From Larix sibirica (lineage: Eukaryota; Streptophyta; Pinopsida; Pinales; Pinaceae): a stretch of DNA of 64,000 nt. Position 1 is the stretch's first letter. Each line of letters begins with the position of its first letter. Made by a program: the position numbers and the translations under genes. The stretch lies in NCBI GenBank assembly GCA_004151065.3, contig NWUY0304733247.1, forward strand, positions 1,860-65,859, written 5' to 3'. Below the pieces are notes generated by a model. That model did no database searches and was not told the DNA's origin. It worked only from the letters and a program-made list of their open reading frames with translations. This document shows, one piece after another, positions 23,780 through 35,539 of this stretch.

Positions 23780-24205
23780 CAACATCATTTGCCAAGCTTG
23801 AGCACTTTATTGGGGCTTGCACCTCTTCATAGTCCTCCTTTTTCATCTGCATATTCATTTTGGAATCACGCACTTGATCATCCGAGTTTAACATGCAGGT
23901 GATCAGTCCTCTCGGGATCTTGTTGGTCTTTAGCTGGATAATATGGTCTTCAAATGTTTCCTCTAGCTCCCTGTTACGCGCTCCCGCTGTGCTTCTTTAT
24001 GGATAAATGCAAGATCTGTTGGTCACTGTCAAAAACTTTTTGGTGGACCATGTTATCGGACATCGAAGCATAATAGCCCATACTCTTATTCCGACCAGAC
24101 CCTTGTTGATCCACATTCCATCTGCAGGTTTTAATCTAGATCCTTTTACAGCTAGGGAGTCTGTAAGTGCATTCCCCTGCCGCGGAATAGCTTGCTAACT
24201 GATTG
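23780..24205 (-). pseudogene. Ty3/gypsy pol remnant (RNase H tail and linker to RT)
   Basis: Minus-strand translation gives, in order, GNALTDSLAV, then in a shifted frame VFDSDQQI, then LKTNKIPRGLI and KKEDYEEVQ. In many plant gypsy polyproteins an ALADSLAV block ends an RNase H-like domain, a 'VF..D.QI' block follows, then 'LK.N.IP+GLV.LE.LFD' and 'YEEV', leading into 'F.W.Y.DL'. The order here fits, with two frameshifts and stops. It would lie immediately upstream of an RT like the one begun at 17.1 kb (opposite strand, so a different copy). The family call rests on my memory of these blocks rather than a search. Confidence 0.6.
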
Positions 24206-24812
24206 CATCAAGAGCTTCTAGCAGGCCTTTCACTCTATATTTATAAGATTTCAGGTTTGAAGGGGTTCGTTCGTTAGGGAATGACTAGCACTTTTCATCT
24301 GATTCATGGGTTTGCCCTACCTATCCGTTTATTCCCGATCCTGTAACTCCACTTGATCGAGAAGTTATCAGAATTTAATAGATTTGTCCACACACAACTG
24401 ATAAGTTATTCATTGGCTTTACCGTACCAACATTTAAGGAACACCAAAGACAGGAAAAAAGGTCACGCCTTCCTAGGAAATTAGGATTATGTTATTTAAT
24501 GGTATTTCTATCTATTCAACAGCTTGGAACATCAGGCTCATAAATCATTCAATAAATTCATTGGTTAGCATCGAGATGTTTCATTAAATTGATCTCTAGG
24601 AATCCGCTTGAACATTAGGTGAAGACATCTTTCATTAAATAAAAGACACTCCCAAAGTACTTTTCATCCTGATAATCACAGTTCACTTAACAAACCTTAG
24701 TAAATACATGCCCCAAGATTTTTGAAAAGGTCTATACTATACCATTAACTTGCAAATTAGATATACTGCTCTTGCGGTGTTGGATCATGAGCTCTCATTT
24801 GCAGTCCTTACC
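24206..24812. other. Noncoding, no gene recognised
   Basis: Probably the decayed middle of the minus-strand gypsy remnant on either side, but no motif is readable. Confidence 0.35.
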
Positions 24813-25319
24813 TTACAGGATCTGCTTAGCCACTAGGCCAAGGCGTAGCTTCCTCTTGAAAGCTGTTTCTCTTATTAGCGACTCCTCCATGGTAATCCCC
24901 CAGGTAAATGTTTGGGGGCAATTCATTAGATCCGCGCAGACACTATTTATTCCTTTGCGCCGGCTTACACAAATAAAAAGCTCTCCCCTTCCTTTCATTC
25001 CACGAAAGCATGAACGTATAAAGTAACGTACCATAGCACTATTATAATTAAGACGTAGTTCCATTCCAATAAAAATTGACTCCTCAGCTTCCTTTCTAAC
25101 CAATATAACTCTTATTTCGGTATCCATTCTGTTTAGCATCTGTATCAAGATGGACTTTAAGGTAGTATCCATGGGTACATTCTTACAGGCGATCATCCAA
25201 AAGAACGCAAAGGGACTTCTGTTTATAGAACCATTAGTTATAATGGAACGATCAATCATGTTCAGTTTTCTTAAACTGACTGGCCAACTCTCTATCATGC
25301 ATGTTGTGCTCAGAAGCAC
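24813..25319 (-). pseudogene. Open minus-strand frame, possible gypsy RNase H start
   Basis: A 168-codon open frame, the second longest in the window. Residues around 70-90 read RVILVRKEAEESIFIGMELR, which resembles the first strand of a plant gypsy RNase H ('G.GVVL+.PEGE.IP.S.EL.F.CTNN'). The acidic catalytic residues cannot be placed, and the text after it does not continue the domain in this frame. Its position upstream, on the same strand, of the RNase H tail remnant at 24.2 kb supports the reading. An unrelated chance frame is the alternative. Confidence 0.3.
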
Positions 25320-25339
25320 TATGTTCTTATATATGTAAA

Positions 25340-27893
25340 TACAATCCCTATAAGCTTATTGGCTAATACCTATTTACCTAAAAGTGGCAAATTCTACATC
25401 AATATTTACGATGTCATTTTCAATTTTTTCAAAATGCGTTCAAATCGCGGCAAGAGTTGGTTTGGTCATATCTATAAAAAGGGGGGTTTACATGCGCATT
25501 AGTACCCTCAAGGGAAGGGGCGAACACAGAGTGAAAGAAGAATAAGAAGAATGGGTCACCAGTTAATTTATAACGCCCATGGTTTAAGGATCCACACTGT
25601 TTTCTGAGGTTGGAAGGATAGCTACCTACTGCTTGCTTGGTCCCGCTACCTTAAGTTCCCCTGAACATTACCCCAATTATACTAGACCTTTAGCTTAAAA
25701 CCTTGAGCTTCCTTTGAGAGAGCTTTTTGGGTTGGAGCAATACCCGAGACAGAGGAACACCAGAGACGGATCATCGAATCTACCGCATAGGATAGACGGA
25801 CGAGTGGATAGAGAAATCTTGTCTGTTTGGTAAGGTCTTTCATGGCTGGTCCTATCTGGGCTGGTCTTCTCAGGGTGGGTACAGCTATTATACTGTTAGG
25901 TCTGGGCTGATCAGGACAAAAAAGATGGGTAACCGTTGATCAACTAGTAGACAAAAAAAACGAGTGGAGGATACACCATCAACAGGTCTGATCTGGTACG
26001 GGCCATCAGGGATGGTCATCAGATACGGTATATTGTCTGGTCACAGTTAGGTATCAGAGAAAGAGTCAGGCAGCCGGGTTCATCAAGAAGACATGGATTG
26101 CTTACCTTAACATGATGCCCTCCGTGGGCCAAACAATGAGCTCAGCAGTGATGGCGCAGAGGTCGAAAGAAAGGAGTCATCTGGAGAGGTGCCGCAATAA
26201 AAATGAATGGAATGCGTCTCGGGTACATTTTTCAATATAATAGAATCTGGGTTTGAAGAACCTGGGATGGATTTCGACCCTTGCAATCATCCATATTATA
26301 AGCTTATGTACCTATTATACTACTAGATTTGAGCTTCAACCCATTAGCGAGCTGCACTACATCGTTACCCTAGCATTTACACCCCCTCTTTACAGAAGCG
26401 ACCCATGAGCGTTGCAAGGAAGGATCAAACACACTCCCCTGATCAATAGCGCTTTATCCTTCAACAACCTTTTACCACTACTGAATCCTTACCCTGGACA
26501 TTTATCTTAAACTAGTTAGCAGATAGATATACCATCTTGTATAGTCTTGTACGGTCTAGTCTCTAAGGTCTTTGAAAGGGCTGGATCAGGGCAGGTATAT
26601 GAGCTGGTACTGGTATACAGTGAGGTATGGTTAGTAAGGACCAGAGCAAGTAATACAGCCCGGGATCAACGGGGCGGGGATACACGGAGAGATACACGTA
26701 GAGGCTGGTTACACATGATTGCTTGTTCGATGCTTGATTCGAGGTTACATGAGGCATGATTCAGGTTACACGTTTAGGTTACACGTTACATGCAGGAGGT
26801 TAGGTTACAATACGGGTTATAGCTATAGCGCCTATTATACACATATACTATTTTATATATGATATTCTTTTTCTTTTTGTGGATAACACTGGATAGCACA
26901 AGCGCAATATACTGAGAGATTCTTTTTATATACGTCTCATCATACCCCATTCATACCCCATCACGAGTAGTGTTTGTGTTTGGTGGTGGTCACTGATAAA
27001 GAAGTCCCGAGAGATAGACCGACAGTGGTCGCCAAGGAGGTAGTTGCCAATAGCATATTCTCATTGACAGGAAGTAGTCATTGTCGATAGTACCCATTAG
27101 TTTCAATCATTCCCCATAGCAGCCATACCTCGATACTCTACATCGATGCTACCATGGCCTCATTTGCCTCTATCAGATCGGGATTTGACTGGCCAACCTC
27201 AATTTAGCTTTAGACCAGACCCCTAGGACGATTTAGTTATGGAGGATCAATCCCTAACCCAGGACTTTCTCTTTGAAGCAGCACCGAATTATGAATTGAA
27301 TGGATGAAATCACCCAACATGCTCTCAGTAATTGACTTGAGATACTTAATTGCTAGTGAGAGAACCCGTGGAGGGGAGGATTATGCCAACGACCCATGGA
27401 TACGACCGGTTTCTTATATACACAATCGCATCTCAGAAAGGGTTTAGGATCGGATCGGATGATGTGGGAAGGAATAAACCTTACATGCTCTCAGTAAGCC
27501 ACTTGCCCTAATTGAATCGCCTTTTTGGAACAACCGATGATACGATGATGACTCAACCCATGCCACACACTGGTTCTTGTTTCATAAATACCCCATCTCA
27601 GAACGTTTTTCTAATTCACTTGAACCGAACTTTTAGTCCCCAACTCAAGTGCCTGAGGAGCCCGGATAAACCAATGCCAATGCTAGTTGTTTATGGATGG
27701 GATTTCTTTTCAGAATTCCCGTTATTACATATATAATAAACCTGATTTACCTTCTTTCCGACCCACAGGATACTCATTGCCTTTCTTCATCCACCAACTT
27801 ACACTTAGTTACCTTTTTATGGATTGACAATTCCACGAAGACTCTTAGTTGCCTGCCTTTATATAAGGGATTACATAGCGACGACGGAGCTGG
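25340..27893. other. Noncoding, dispersed repeat copy inside
   Basis: No gene recognised. Contains the repeat partner at 25762-26005. Around 26756-26811 GGTTACA recurs several times in a short decayed array (AGGTTACACG, AGGTTACAAT). Confidence 0.45.
25762..26005 (+). repeat. Dispersed repeat, copy 2 (partner at 12922-13046)
   Basis: GAGACGGATCAT, ATAGACGGACGAGTGGATAG and, further on, ACGAGTGGAGGATACACCAT followed by CAACAGGTCTGATCTGGTAC match blocks in copy 1 in the same order. Confidence 0.5.
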
Positions 27894-28153
27894 GTATATG
27901 GATCGATGGCTTGGCTTGGCTGGATGGGATTATGGTTGGTACATCAGAGTGCCCCTTGGGTGGGATGGCTTTATGCGATGGGTGATTAGCCCACATAGGG
28001 CGGGCCCACAGAGGATAGAATAGAATAAGTGGGGTCGTGCTCTTTAGGCTTTTCTTATTTAAGAACTGCCTGCCAGGGATGGCTTGGGTGGGTAGCATGG
28101 ATTGGATTCTTGTTGGGACATCAGAGAGCAGAGCAGAGTTGGGATGGGATGGA
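27894..28153 (+). repeat. Diverged tandem duplication, about 185-bp period
   Basis: Copy A (27903-27968) and copy B (28077-28153) align through GATGGCTTGG.T.GGT, GGATGGGATT or GGATTGGATTCTTG, GGTACATCAGAG or GGGACATCAGAG, and TGGGATGG. The unit is rich in GGATGG words. The long overlapping open frames here (108 and 112 codons) follow from the biased composition; I recognise no protein. Confidence 0.55.
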
Positions 28154-28379
28154 ATGGGGGATTATGGGATGGATGGAGGGAAGGGGGTTATTCGCCCTAC
28201 CTTAGACCTACTACAACCGGCATTAGAACTGCCATACTACCTGCCAGAGAACCTTCTCTTTAGACCGAACCCTACCACCCTACCACCAATAGAGTACAAA
28301 ATCAACCGAATGGCTCCTCGCCTGACCAGCTTCACTCACTCAATTATCATATGGTTTCGGTCGGGGCTGCTTTAGTAAG

Positions 28380-29255
28380 TTAGTTCAGTAGCTCTACGCC
28401 TCCCTCCTTAGTAGCTCTCTATTTAGTTAGGGTATGCCATTTCTGCCTGTTTTATTGACTTGTAGTTACGTATTATTTATATTCTATAAATAGCATCAAC
28501 CTACTGCTGTGTTAAGCAAGCTGTTTTCGGATTCATTGCTAGCTGGACTGTTGTTTCCGGAACCGACTGCTGTTCATAATGCTGTTTATGGAGGGGGGAT
28601 TCTCTGGACTGGCTGGTGGTGTTTATATACTTGCAACATCAGTTTTTAATGCTGAGGACTAGAGATGAGGTTTAGGTTACTGAGTCCTAGTCGCTATTTA
28701 ATGGACCAGGTATACTTGTTGATCGACCCAGGTCTAGAGCTCCTTGCTGATCAACTTGGTAGAAATAACTGCATTGATTGCTAAGGGATTAATGAATTGA
28801 TAGCTAGTAGATAGCCGATTGATAACTTGTGATGTAAGATAGTTAGAGATGCTTAGTAAACCAGTTAGTGTAGATTATAGAATTGAGACTGATACCTAAT
28901 CTTTGTATTCCTAAGGTAGTATAATCGAGTTTCAGTTGAGTCTAAGAGAGTATAAGATTCTTTTGTTATTAGAACTAATCCTAACTGGATATTATTCTTC
29001 TTTCTAAGAGAGTTCCTAAGATAGTAAAATATTGCATAGCCCGTTGTTTCATATCCTCTTGCAGCAGCAATAGATTAAGCTGTTAATAAAGCATAAGTGT
29101 ATTCTGTTGATTGAGTAGTTTATTATGATTATGTAGTCTAAGTAGAATGGAACACCCCTATATGAAAATATACCCCTATCCGGGAAAGTAATAATAAAGT
29201 AATAACCCCTCCAATCCGTAGAATAATAAGGATAAAAGGAACGTATGAGCTAGAT
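28380..29255 (+). other. AT-rich, weakly codon-phased sequence
   Basis: No gene recognised. Parts read as protein-like text with scattered stops (KPVSVDYRIETDT, IIEFQLSLREYKI), similar in style to the tract at 6.5-7.7 kb. Confidence 0.35.
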
Positions 29256-29270
29256 CGAAAGCCGGACTCT

Positions 29271-29608
29271 GTCCTTTATGATCGAGACCCAGAAGCGGAG
29301 CCTTAAGCAGCAGCTGATCCGGTTGATTCAGTTGGTTAAGCTTTTAAGTATGCTATTTCTTCTGATCTTGATCCAGTTGGTTAAGCAGCTGATTCTGTTG
29401 ACTCAGTAAATTCTGTTGATGCACCAGAACCAAAGCGAGCAGTTCCACTACTACCAGCAGTAGAGATAGAGGCTACGGCAAAGTAAGATACGGACGCGGA
29501 TCCTACAGAGGTATAGGCTAAGGCACCAAGAGCAAAGGCAGGTGCAGGGGTAAAAGCATACCTTCTATTTCGAAATCCAAATGAATAGTTTAGAGGGCCG
29601 GTGAACCG
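29271..29608 (+). repeat. Codon-phased Val/Asp/Pro/Ala tract, first phase
   Basis: One plus-strand frame from VLYDRDPEAEP through AAADPVDSVG, SSDLDPVG, ADSVDSVNSVDAPEPKRAVP and AKAPRAKAGAGVKAY, interrupted by TAA and TAG stops without a frameshift for about 97 codons. It shares DRDP, ADPVDS and DPV with the tracts at 18.6, 33 and 56.6 kb. A phase change occurs near 29570-29608, where the next segment takes over. The antisense frame is Ala/Thr/Tyr-rich (YAFTPAPAFALGALAYTSVG). Confidence 0.55.
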
Positions 29609-30214
29609 GGTTATATAGCAGCTTAAGAAGCAAGGGTAGTACGAACCACAGTGAAAGTAGCGGATCCTGCAGAGCTAGTAGCATAGCTATAAGTTCATAC
29701 GGTTGATTCTTCAGTTGGTTATACAGTTGATGCTGTTGGTTAAGCAAGTTATACAGCAAGTGATCCTGTCAATTAAGTAAGTTCTTAAGCCGTTGGTAGA
29801 GCAGCAGAGACAGCAGCATATCCAGTAGTTTATATTTACCAAGTGAAAACATCAGTAGCAGGGGTAGAAGCAATAGCACCTAGAGCACAAACTAAAGAAG
29901 CAGGAGCAGTTACAGGTACAGATCCAAAAGTAGCAATTTATCCAGCATCATACCTAGGAGCGGCATACCTACTAGCAGCAGGGGAAACAGTTTCTTATGC
30001 TACTAATGAAGCAGGTGATTCGGTTGAAGCAGTTGATTTAGCAGTTTATTCAGTAGTTCCACAATCAGATCAATCGATTAATTTCGATCGATTTTTCCTC
30101 TACATGCGCCCGAATGATTTTATATTTATATCTACCCAGCTGCAGAACTTTTTCTCTCCGAGTGGGACCACGCTGCTCCTAACTTTGACCGGAACAGCTT
30201 GTTTTCTAAGTTAG
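29609..30214 (+). repeat. Codon-phased tract, second phase, ending in a 123-codon open frame
   Basis: A single frame of 202 codons. The first part has six in-frame stops (TAA or TAG) and reads TVKVADPAELVA, VDSSVGYTVDAVG and ASYTASDPVN. From the ATG at 29843 it is open for 123 codons: VAGVEAIAPRAQTKEAGAVT, DPKVAIYPASYLG, then about 40 residues of a different, Phe/Leu-rich character (NFDRFFLYMRPNDFIF). KVADP is shared with the 18.6 kb copy. This is the best candidate in the family for a still-open frame, but I see no ribosome-related or promoter evidence and no homologue. Confidence 0.5.
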
Positions 30215-32035
30215 GCCCTTCTTTATCAGCTCACTCTCAACGAAGCACTTATATTTGGTTCGGGGAACGAGGCCTAGCCATACTATTTATAGTTTGGTTA
30301 CCGTAAAGATGTAGTACACCCGGTTAAATGTACCTGCCTTTACTTAGGGCTTTCAATTTGAGCCGCACTCGCTCTATAATTAGGTTTTCAAATAGCTAGA
30401 TGTTAGGTCCAGGGATAGCTATATTTTATATAGTGACTGTACTCTATTGACAAATAGGGGCGCCGTGGTATAAAGAAGAGTCCGCTTGTGGGAGAAACAG
30501 CGAGCACGCTATGAAGCTCGGGAGCGAGCTAAATAAGTGGGTGGGAACTTATTCCACGAAAGGAGGAGCGGAGATGATCCACGGGGGAGTTCCAGATAGA
30601 CCATTATGGGAATATTTCTGTCTATCCTTCCCTCTATCGGGTACGGAAAGAGTCAACCTTGGGTTAGGTATGGGCCTTGTATTAGTAGTAACCCTCATTA
30701 ATTAATATATCTTTTCGTAACAAAGTTAGCTAGCTCTCTCTACTATAACTATAGGTATCTATTAACAAAGTGGACATTTCAGATCGTAGAAGTTGTCATT
30801 CCCTTTTTTCAAATTGAAAACATTTATTGACTTTTAACAGTGCCCAGTTAGTACAGACTAGCTCACTCGTATAAAGCCCCGCTTGGACAAAAGAAATAGG
30901 TCCTTTAAAAGCCAGCCCTAGTTCATTCCATTTATGGTGGTCTTAAATCAATGAGTATTCCCTTGGTGTGTGCCCCAACTCCTTCTACCCTCACCGCACT
31001 GTAGAGAAGTAGCCTTTTACGCCCCGCCTTCGGCTCCCCTCGATCCCCTTAAGTTGTTAATACGTATATCAAACGACTCGACCTCTCATTTAAAGAGGGC
31101 ATCACTCTATCCCCTCCCCCACCATTTCAAAGGGTGTTAAAGAAGACATATGTTTTTCCTCTTGACCAAGATAAGAGCTTCGAATATTTGTTCTGTCTGA
31201 AAGAGATAGCGAGCCGCCCTGAGACCGGGCTATCCGCTGGTTAGCAGATCACAATACTGGGGGTGACAGATTAGATCCACCTCACCGGGATACAGGCAGG
31301 CAAGTAAACATATCGAAAGTACGAGGCATGCTCTTAAGTAATATGCAAACCGTCCGTCTTACCCTCAGTCAGGCCTTTTCCTACTCCGAGGGAGGTAAGT
31401 GAGGACAAACCCATAGAATCGCCTACCCCCGGCCTTTCCAGCCCAGTGAATAAATCTCTCTAGGCAAGCTTTCCCTACCTCCTTTACTTTATGTCTAGCT
31501 ACCGCACTTTGTTGCCCCGGGAGAGCTGGTGGTTGGGGCTTCGCGTGCTATACCAATCCCCTATACCAATCCCAATGAATAAATAGATCCAGGCAAGGAG
31601 AACCACCCCGGTTACTCTATTTCCTTTCCCAACCAATGAATGGCCTCTTTTCCCGACCAATGGTCCGTGAAGAACTTGAAGTGCCCACCCAATGAGTAAT
31701 GCTTTCACTATCACACTCCTACTTATTTAAGGAATCTATCTAAGACTTCTAATATAAGACTAAAGACTAGTTCCTCTCCTTACTGCCCATAGAGTCTTTC
31801 TTCCGGAAGCACTACCGCTAGAATTCCCTCCTCTAGTTATGCGGACCTGAAAGAAATAATAAATAGGTCCAACCAATAAGAACAAAACAGGCAGTGATGG
31901 CCTTGTCACCGGGTTATTCTCCCTAACACATTTTTATTTCTTTTATATCTCTCTAGTTACCGAAATGAATTCCTTACGTTAAAGATGAGTTAGCGTTTTA
32001 CGGTATGCATTAAGTAAATAGAGGTAGATTTCATA
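30215..32035. other. Noncoding, no gene recognised
   Basis: Short frames only, including 64 codons at 30511-30705 and 71 codons minus at 31499-31714. A small local duplication, CTATACCAATCCC, occurs twice at 31551-31573. Confidence 0.45.
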
Positions 32036-32380
32036 AAGGTAGCAGTACCGAGAAAGAGATACAGTGACCTTACTGGGAAAGAAGTATGGTAACCTTACCG
32101 GGAAAAAAGGTAATATAACTCCTTGCTTGGAAAAAGGTACGTTATTGAGAAAGAGGCGACCTAACCAATAGAGAGGCCCTTATAAAGGAGGTAGGCGTTA
32201 ACCTTACCGAGAACTGATAAAGTAGATTAGCCCTTTGGTTGGTTTGTAAAGCTGCCTTTGTAGTTACTTTTATCTTCTGGGTTAGTGCCCTAGTTTGAAA
32301 GGGGCTGGTTTATTGGTGCTCTAGTTCTAAGGGGGTTGGCTTCCTTATGCTTAAGGTGTTTGCTGGCTGAAAGGCTCTAA
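32036..32380 (+). repeat. Two adjoining degenerate tandem arrays
   Basis: From 32036 to about 32220, units like GTAACCTTACCGGGAAA.AA recur with a period near 26 bases (GCAGTACCGAGAAAGAG, GTGACCTTACTGGGAAAGAA, GTAACCTTACCGGGAAAAAA, GTACGTTATTGAGAAAGAGG, TTAACCTTACCGAGAA). From about 32280 to 32380 a second array has units like TTAGTGCCCTAGTTTGAAAG followed by GGGCTGG, with a period near 31 bases. Both are eroded. Confidence 0.6.
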
Positions 32381-32667
32381 ATTAATTCCCCTCAACTTAA
32401 TCAAGGAGGGTTAAGTAATCTTACCAATAAAGTGGGCTAACCTATTCTCTTATGGCAAACCCCTTATTTTTTGGCTAATTTATCCACGTAATATGTTTTC
32501 CTATTGCTTGCCTTTATTTGGGTTGATGTCTCCTAAAGGGGCTGACTTCCTTGCCCGATGCGGACAAGCGATTCTTCCTTTTTCACTCGTTTCAAAATAG
32601 GGACTGCAGATCGAGGCGTTGCAAAGGCATAGGGGGAAGCCAGAGGCACCTTCTTCATTAGTTTACT
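32381..32667. other. Noncoding, no gene recognised
   Basis: No supportable feature. Confidence 0.4.
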
Positions 32668-33153
32668 ACCCAGCCAGATGACCCACTAGCATCATTAGCA
32701 TAAGTAATAAAGCCAGCGCCTCGCTCAGATACAGATCCTATTGTTTCAATTCGAGTGTCAAAGCCAGCAGCATCCCCCCAATTTTATAGTAATTACCCCG
32801 CCCAGCAATATTACAGCCAGTTGCATTAGCAGCATATAGTACGCGTGCAGTTGCAATTATTATATTCAGTCTTTGTTGGATTCGCATCTAAACCAGTATA
32901 AGTTACCATTTACCAGTAAGATGCAGCAAAGGTATAGGCAAGAGTAAGGGGAGAGACTGCATAAGAAGCAGAGGTGGGGGCAGTATATTATTCTGTGAAT
33001 TTCGTTTTTCCTCAGTCTTAACAAGCAGCACCCAAAGCAGTTCGAGAGCCATCAGCCCCCTATGTTCCATATCCAATTAGAGAACCCATCATTCCGGAGC
33101 CTTTTAATTCAGAACCATTTCCGGATCGAGAACCAGTGGATTTAGTTGCCTAA
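32668..33153 (+). repeat. Codon-phased tract with PDREPV, plus orientation
   Basis: One plus-strand frame of about 162 codons without a frameshift, with TAA and TAG stops. It reads QPDDPLASLA, APRSDTDPIVSIRV, EAEVGAVYYSVNF, AVREPSAPYVPYPIREPIIP and SEPFPDREPVDLVA. Stops again lie beside Ala or Val codons (GTA TAG GCA, GCC TAA GCG). The antisense frame is Thr/Ala/Ser/Tyr-rich (TAPTSASYAVSPLTLAYTFA). Confidence 0.55.
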
Positions 33154-33955
33154 GCGCTTTTAACACTATTTCACACTAGTCTAGTAGATCCCGCATAGGC
33201 ATAAACAAAGGTTGCTAGAGCAGGGCGAGGTAAGAAGTTGAAACAACATAAAAGCACGCATAAAAAGGACCCATATCCTTTCCTGATAAAGCCAGCAGCT
33301 TGCCTAGCGTACCTTCCAGTAGCATTACAGTAGTAATAGAACTGCCTTTACAACGGGCTATTTAAAGTAAGGGACCAATTAAGCTCTGTCTGAAGCCCCG
33401 ATAAGCACGCAAGGAAACGGCGCCACCATAAATCCCAGCTACAGCCAAGTAAGCTCATGTTAAGCCTGCACCTGTAAGAGCAACAAATAGCGGATTCGTG
33501 GTGGGATGGACGAATGAAAGAAGCTTAACCCCCTTTCCTGAGTAGGTGGAACCCTATTGGAGTAAAGAGGAACCACCCCTGCTCCGAATAGCTGGATGGC
33601 ATCCGATTAGCCTAAGGCTTCGCCCCTTACCAAATTAGGACTACGGTCATCTTTTAGTTTAGGCCGTAGTAGCGTTCAGTAGCATAATTGTTCAGTGGTC
33701 CAACATTGGATCTAACTAATAAGTGCAAGGCCATAAACCTAGGATCTGAAACTGAACCTGGAAGGAACCGGATCTTTCCTATATGGATCTGGATTAATGG
33801 TATCAACAATAATTCGGAATGCTTTCACCTCTGTCTCTGTTGTCTTTGCCTCTGTATCATTTGTAGGAACACTACGTTGCAATAGGGGCGGGGTTCCTTC
33901 GGCATAAAAGATAGAGGTATAGAGCGCAGGAGAGGAGGCAGCCAGATAGCTAGCA
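33154..33955. other. Decayed tract material, no gene recognised
   Basis: Continues the same vocabulary (LVDPA near 33180, AKAPA-like words) with frequent phase changes. A 62-codon minus frame and a 65-codon plus frame near 33.7-34.0 kb are unassigned. Confidence 0.35.
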
Positions 33956-34275
33956 TCTTAGTCAGCAACATCTGAACCAGTTCCAGATCCCGTTGACCAA
34001 ACAAAGGCAGCACCAGGAGTATTTACTCCCACCCACAACCATCCTCATCCTCTATAGAGCCAGTATTCCTTCCAGTCCCTAGTTCAGATGGAGATCATCC
34101 GGTTCCAGTTCTTGATTGAGTGGATCCAGTTTATTCAGTTGCAATTATTATATTAAGTAGTAAATGACCTTTAACCGGCCCGGAATCAGAGGTTGACTGA
34201 TCAGAAGCATCGCCCGCATAGGCAGAGAAAGCATCCGAATCAGTAGTTTACCTAGAAAATGCGGTTATGCCTATT
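33956..34275 (+). repeat. Codon-phased tract, plus orientation
   Basis: Reads ATSEPVPDPVDQTKAAPGVF and, after a phase change, IEPVFLPVPSSDGDHPVPVL, a TGA stop, then VDPVYSVAIIILSS. It ends SEASPA, a TAG stop, AEKASESVVYLENAV. Shared DPVD and VDPVY words tie it to the family. Confidence 0.45.
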
Positions 34276-35539
34276 TCATTTTGAGATCCTGGTAAAGAGT
34301 ACATTGCACCATCACTAGGAAAAAAACTAGTTGAGCTATAGGTAAAAGCTCTTAACAAAGAGGATATCATAGGCCCTTTCATGTTGCCCCATGCATGGAA
34401 GAAGAATAAAAACTAAGTGACTTTGGTAATAGCCCTTTAGTGAGACGGTTTGGGAACTAGGTAACCCAAGTGTACTTGTGAACATGTTAATGCACCTTAA
34501 GCAATATCTATATTGGATTGGTTCAAATAATGGATCCATAAAGAAAGCCAAAATATTAATTAGGGAATCGCACTCTCCGACAAATAAGAAAGTTATTGCC
34601 ACCCTACTGCTAGTAGCAAATTTGGATCATAAGAAAGGAATGCATTTGGTGCCTTTGCAAAGAGGGAATTACCTAGGGAACAAAATAATAACTAGCGCCA
34701 TTGTTGGAGAACTCATCTCAGTACACAACATAATCTCACCACCTAGTCGGAGAGAGAGTGAGCTACTAGACATACAATTAGAAAAACTTATGAGGGGTTT
34801 GAATTGTGACACTACATTATCATTGAATAAAGTATACATCCTCCTTGGGGATTTTTGAGAAGAGTTAACCTTTTAAAGAACCAAGGAAGTGCTCCAAAAG
34901 GTAACTCCACTTAAGTGCGACTCCACCGGGGAAGGAGAAGCTACTTAGAAACACTGGATTTGAGGTCAATTAGAACCACAAGGTGAAACTCAAAAGGACA
35001 GTTGGTAGCTCTGCTGCCTGACCCATATTTGATCTAGCGGAAAAAGCAAAAGTCCCCGAACTTCGTTCCCGGTGGGCAACCCGATCTTTTCATTCCAGTT
35101 TCTTCATCTGTTTGTGAGTTTGGCAATACTTCTGGTTTAGCCTTGCATACCCCCACCTTCCCAACCAGCAAATATCCAAGGGCTACTAAAATTTTGCCTC
35201 ACCACTGGTTGACTTGTCCTAGGGGCCCCTCTATTTTCACCACTTAGGAAGGCTAGATACGCCCTACTCTCACACAACCCTGTTGAGAAAGAAGAGTATA
35301 CCTAGCCCCATACCTTAAACCCCCTGCTCTACGTCATCACCCCGGGTTGTAGTTATCCCTACCCTTCAAGTCTTCATTCATCCAATAACCCCCGCCATCG
35401 AAACCCCAGGTCACCCGCAGATTCAAAGTCCTAACCCTAGGATGGCAGCGAACGCTCCAGTAAACCCTTAGCTAGCTGCAAGATTCAAACCCTCCTACCT
35501 CCTGTCGACCAGCTCGGAGACTTGCTTGATGGCTCAAGG
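34276..35539. other. Unassigned region upstream of the gag remnant
   Basis: Contains an open plus-strand frame of 126 codons (34478-34858) with Leu/Asn/Lys-rich text (SPTNKKVIATLLLVANLDHK) that I cannot assign. From 35130 to 35440 the plus strand is C-rich and Pro-coding, as 5' gag regions sometimes are. It may belong to the gypsy element that follows, but no motif proves it. Confidence 0.3.

Noticed and set aside
28037-28375. 112-codon frame in the GGATGG-rich duplication
   Set aside because: Open because of biased composition within a duplicated unit; the two copies do not keep a common protein text.
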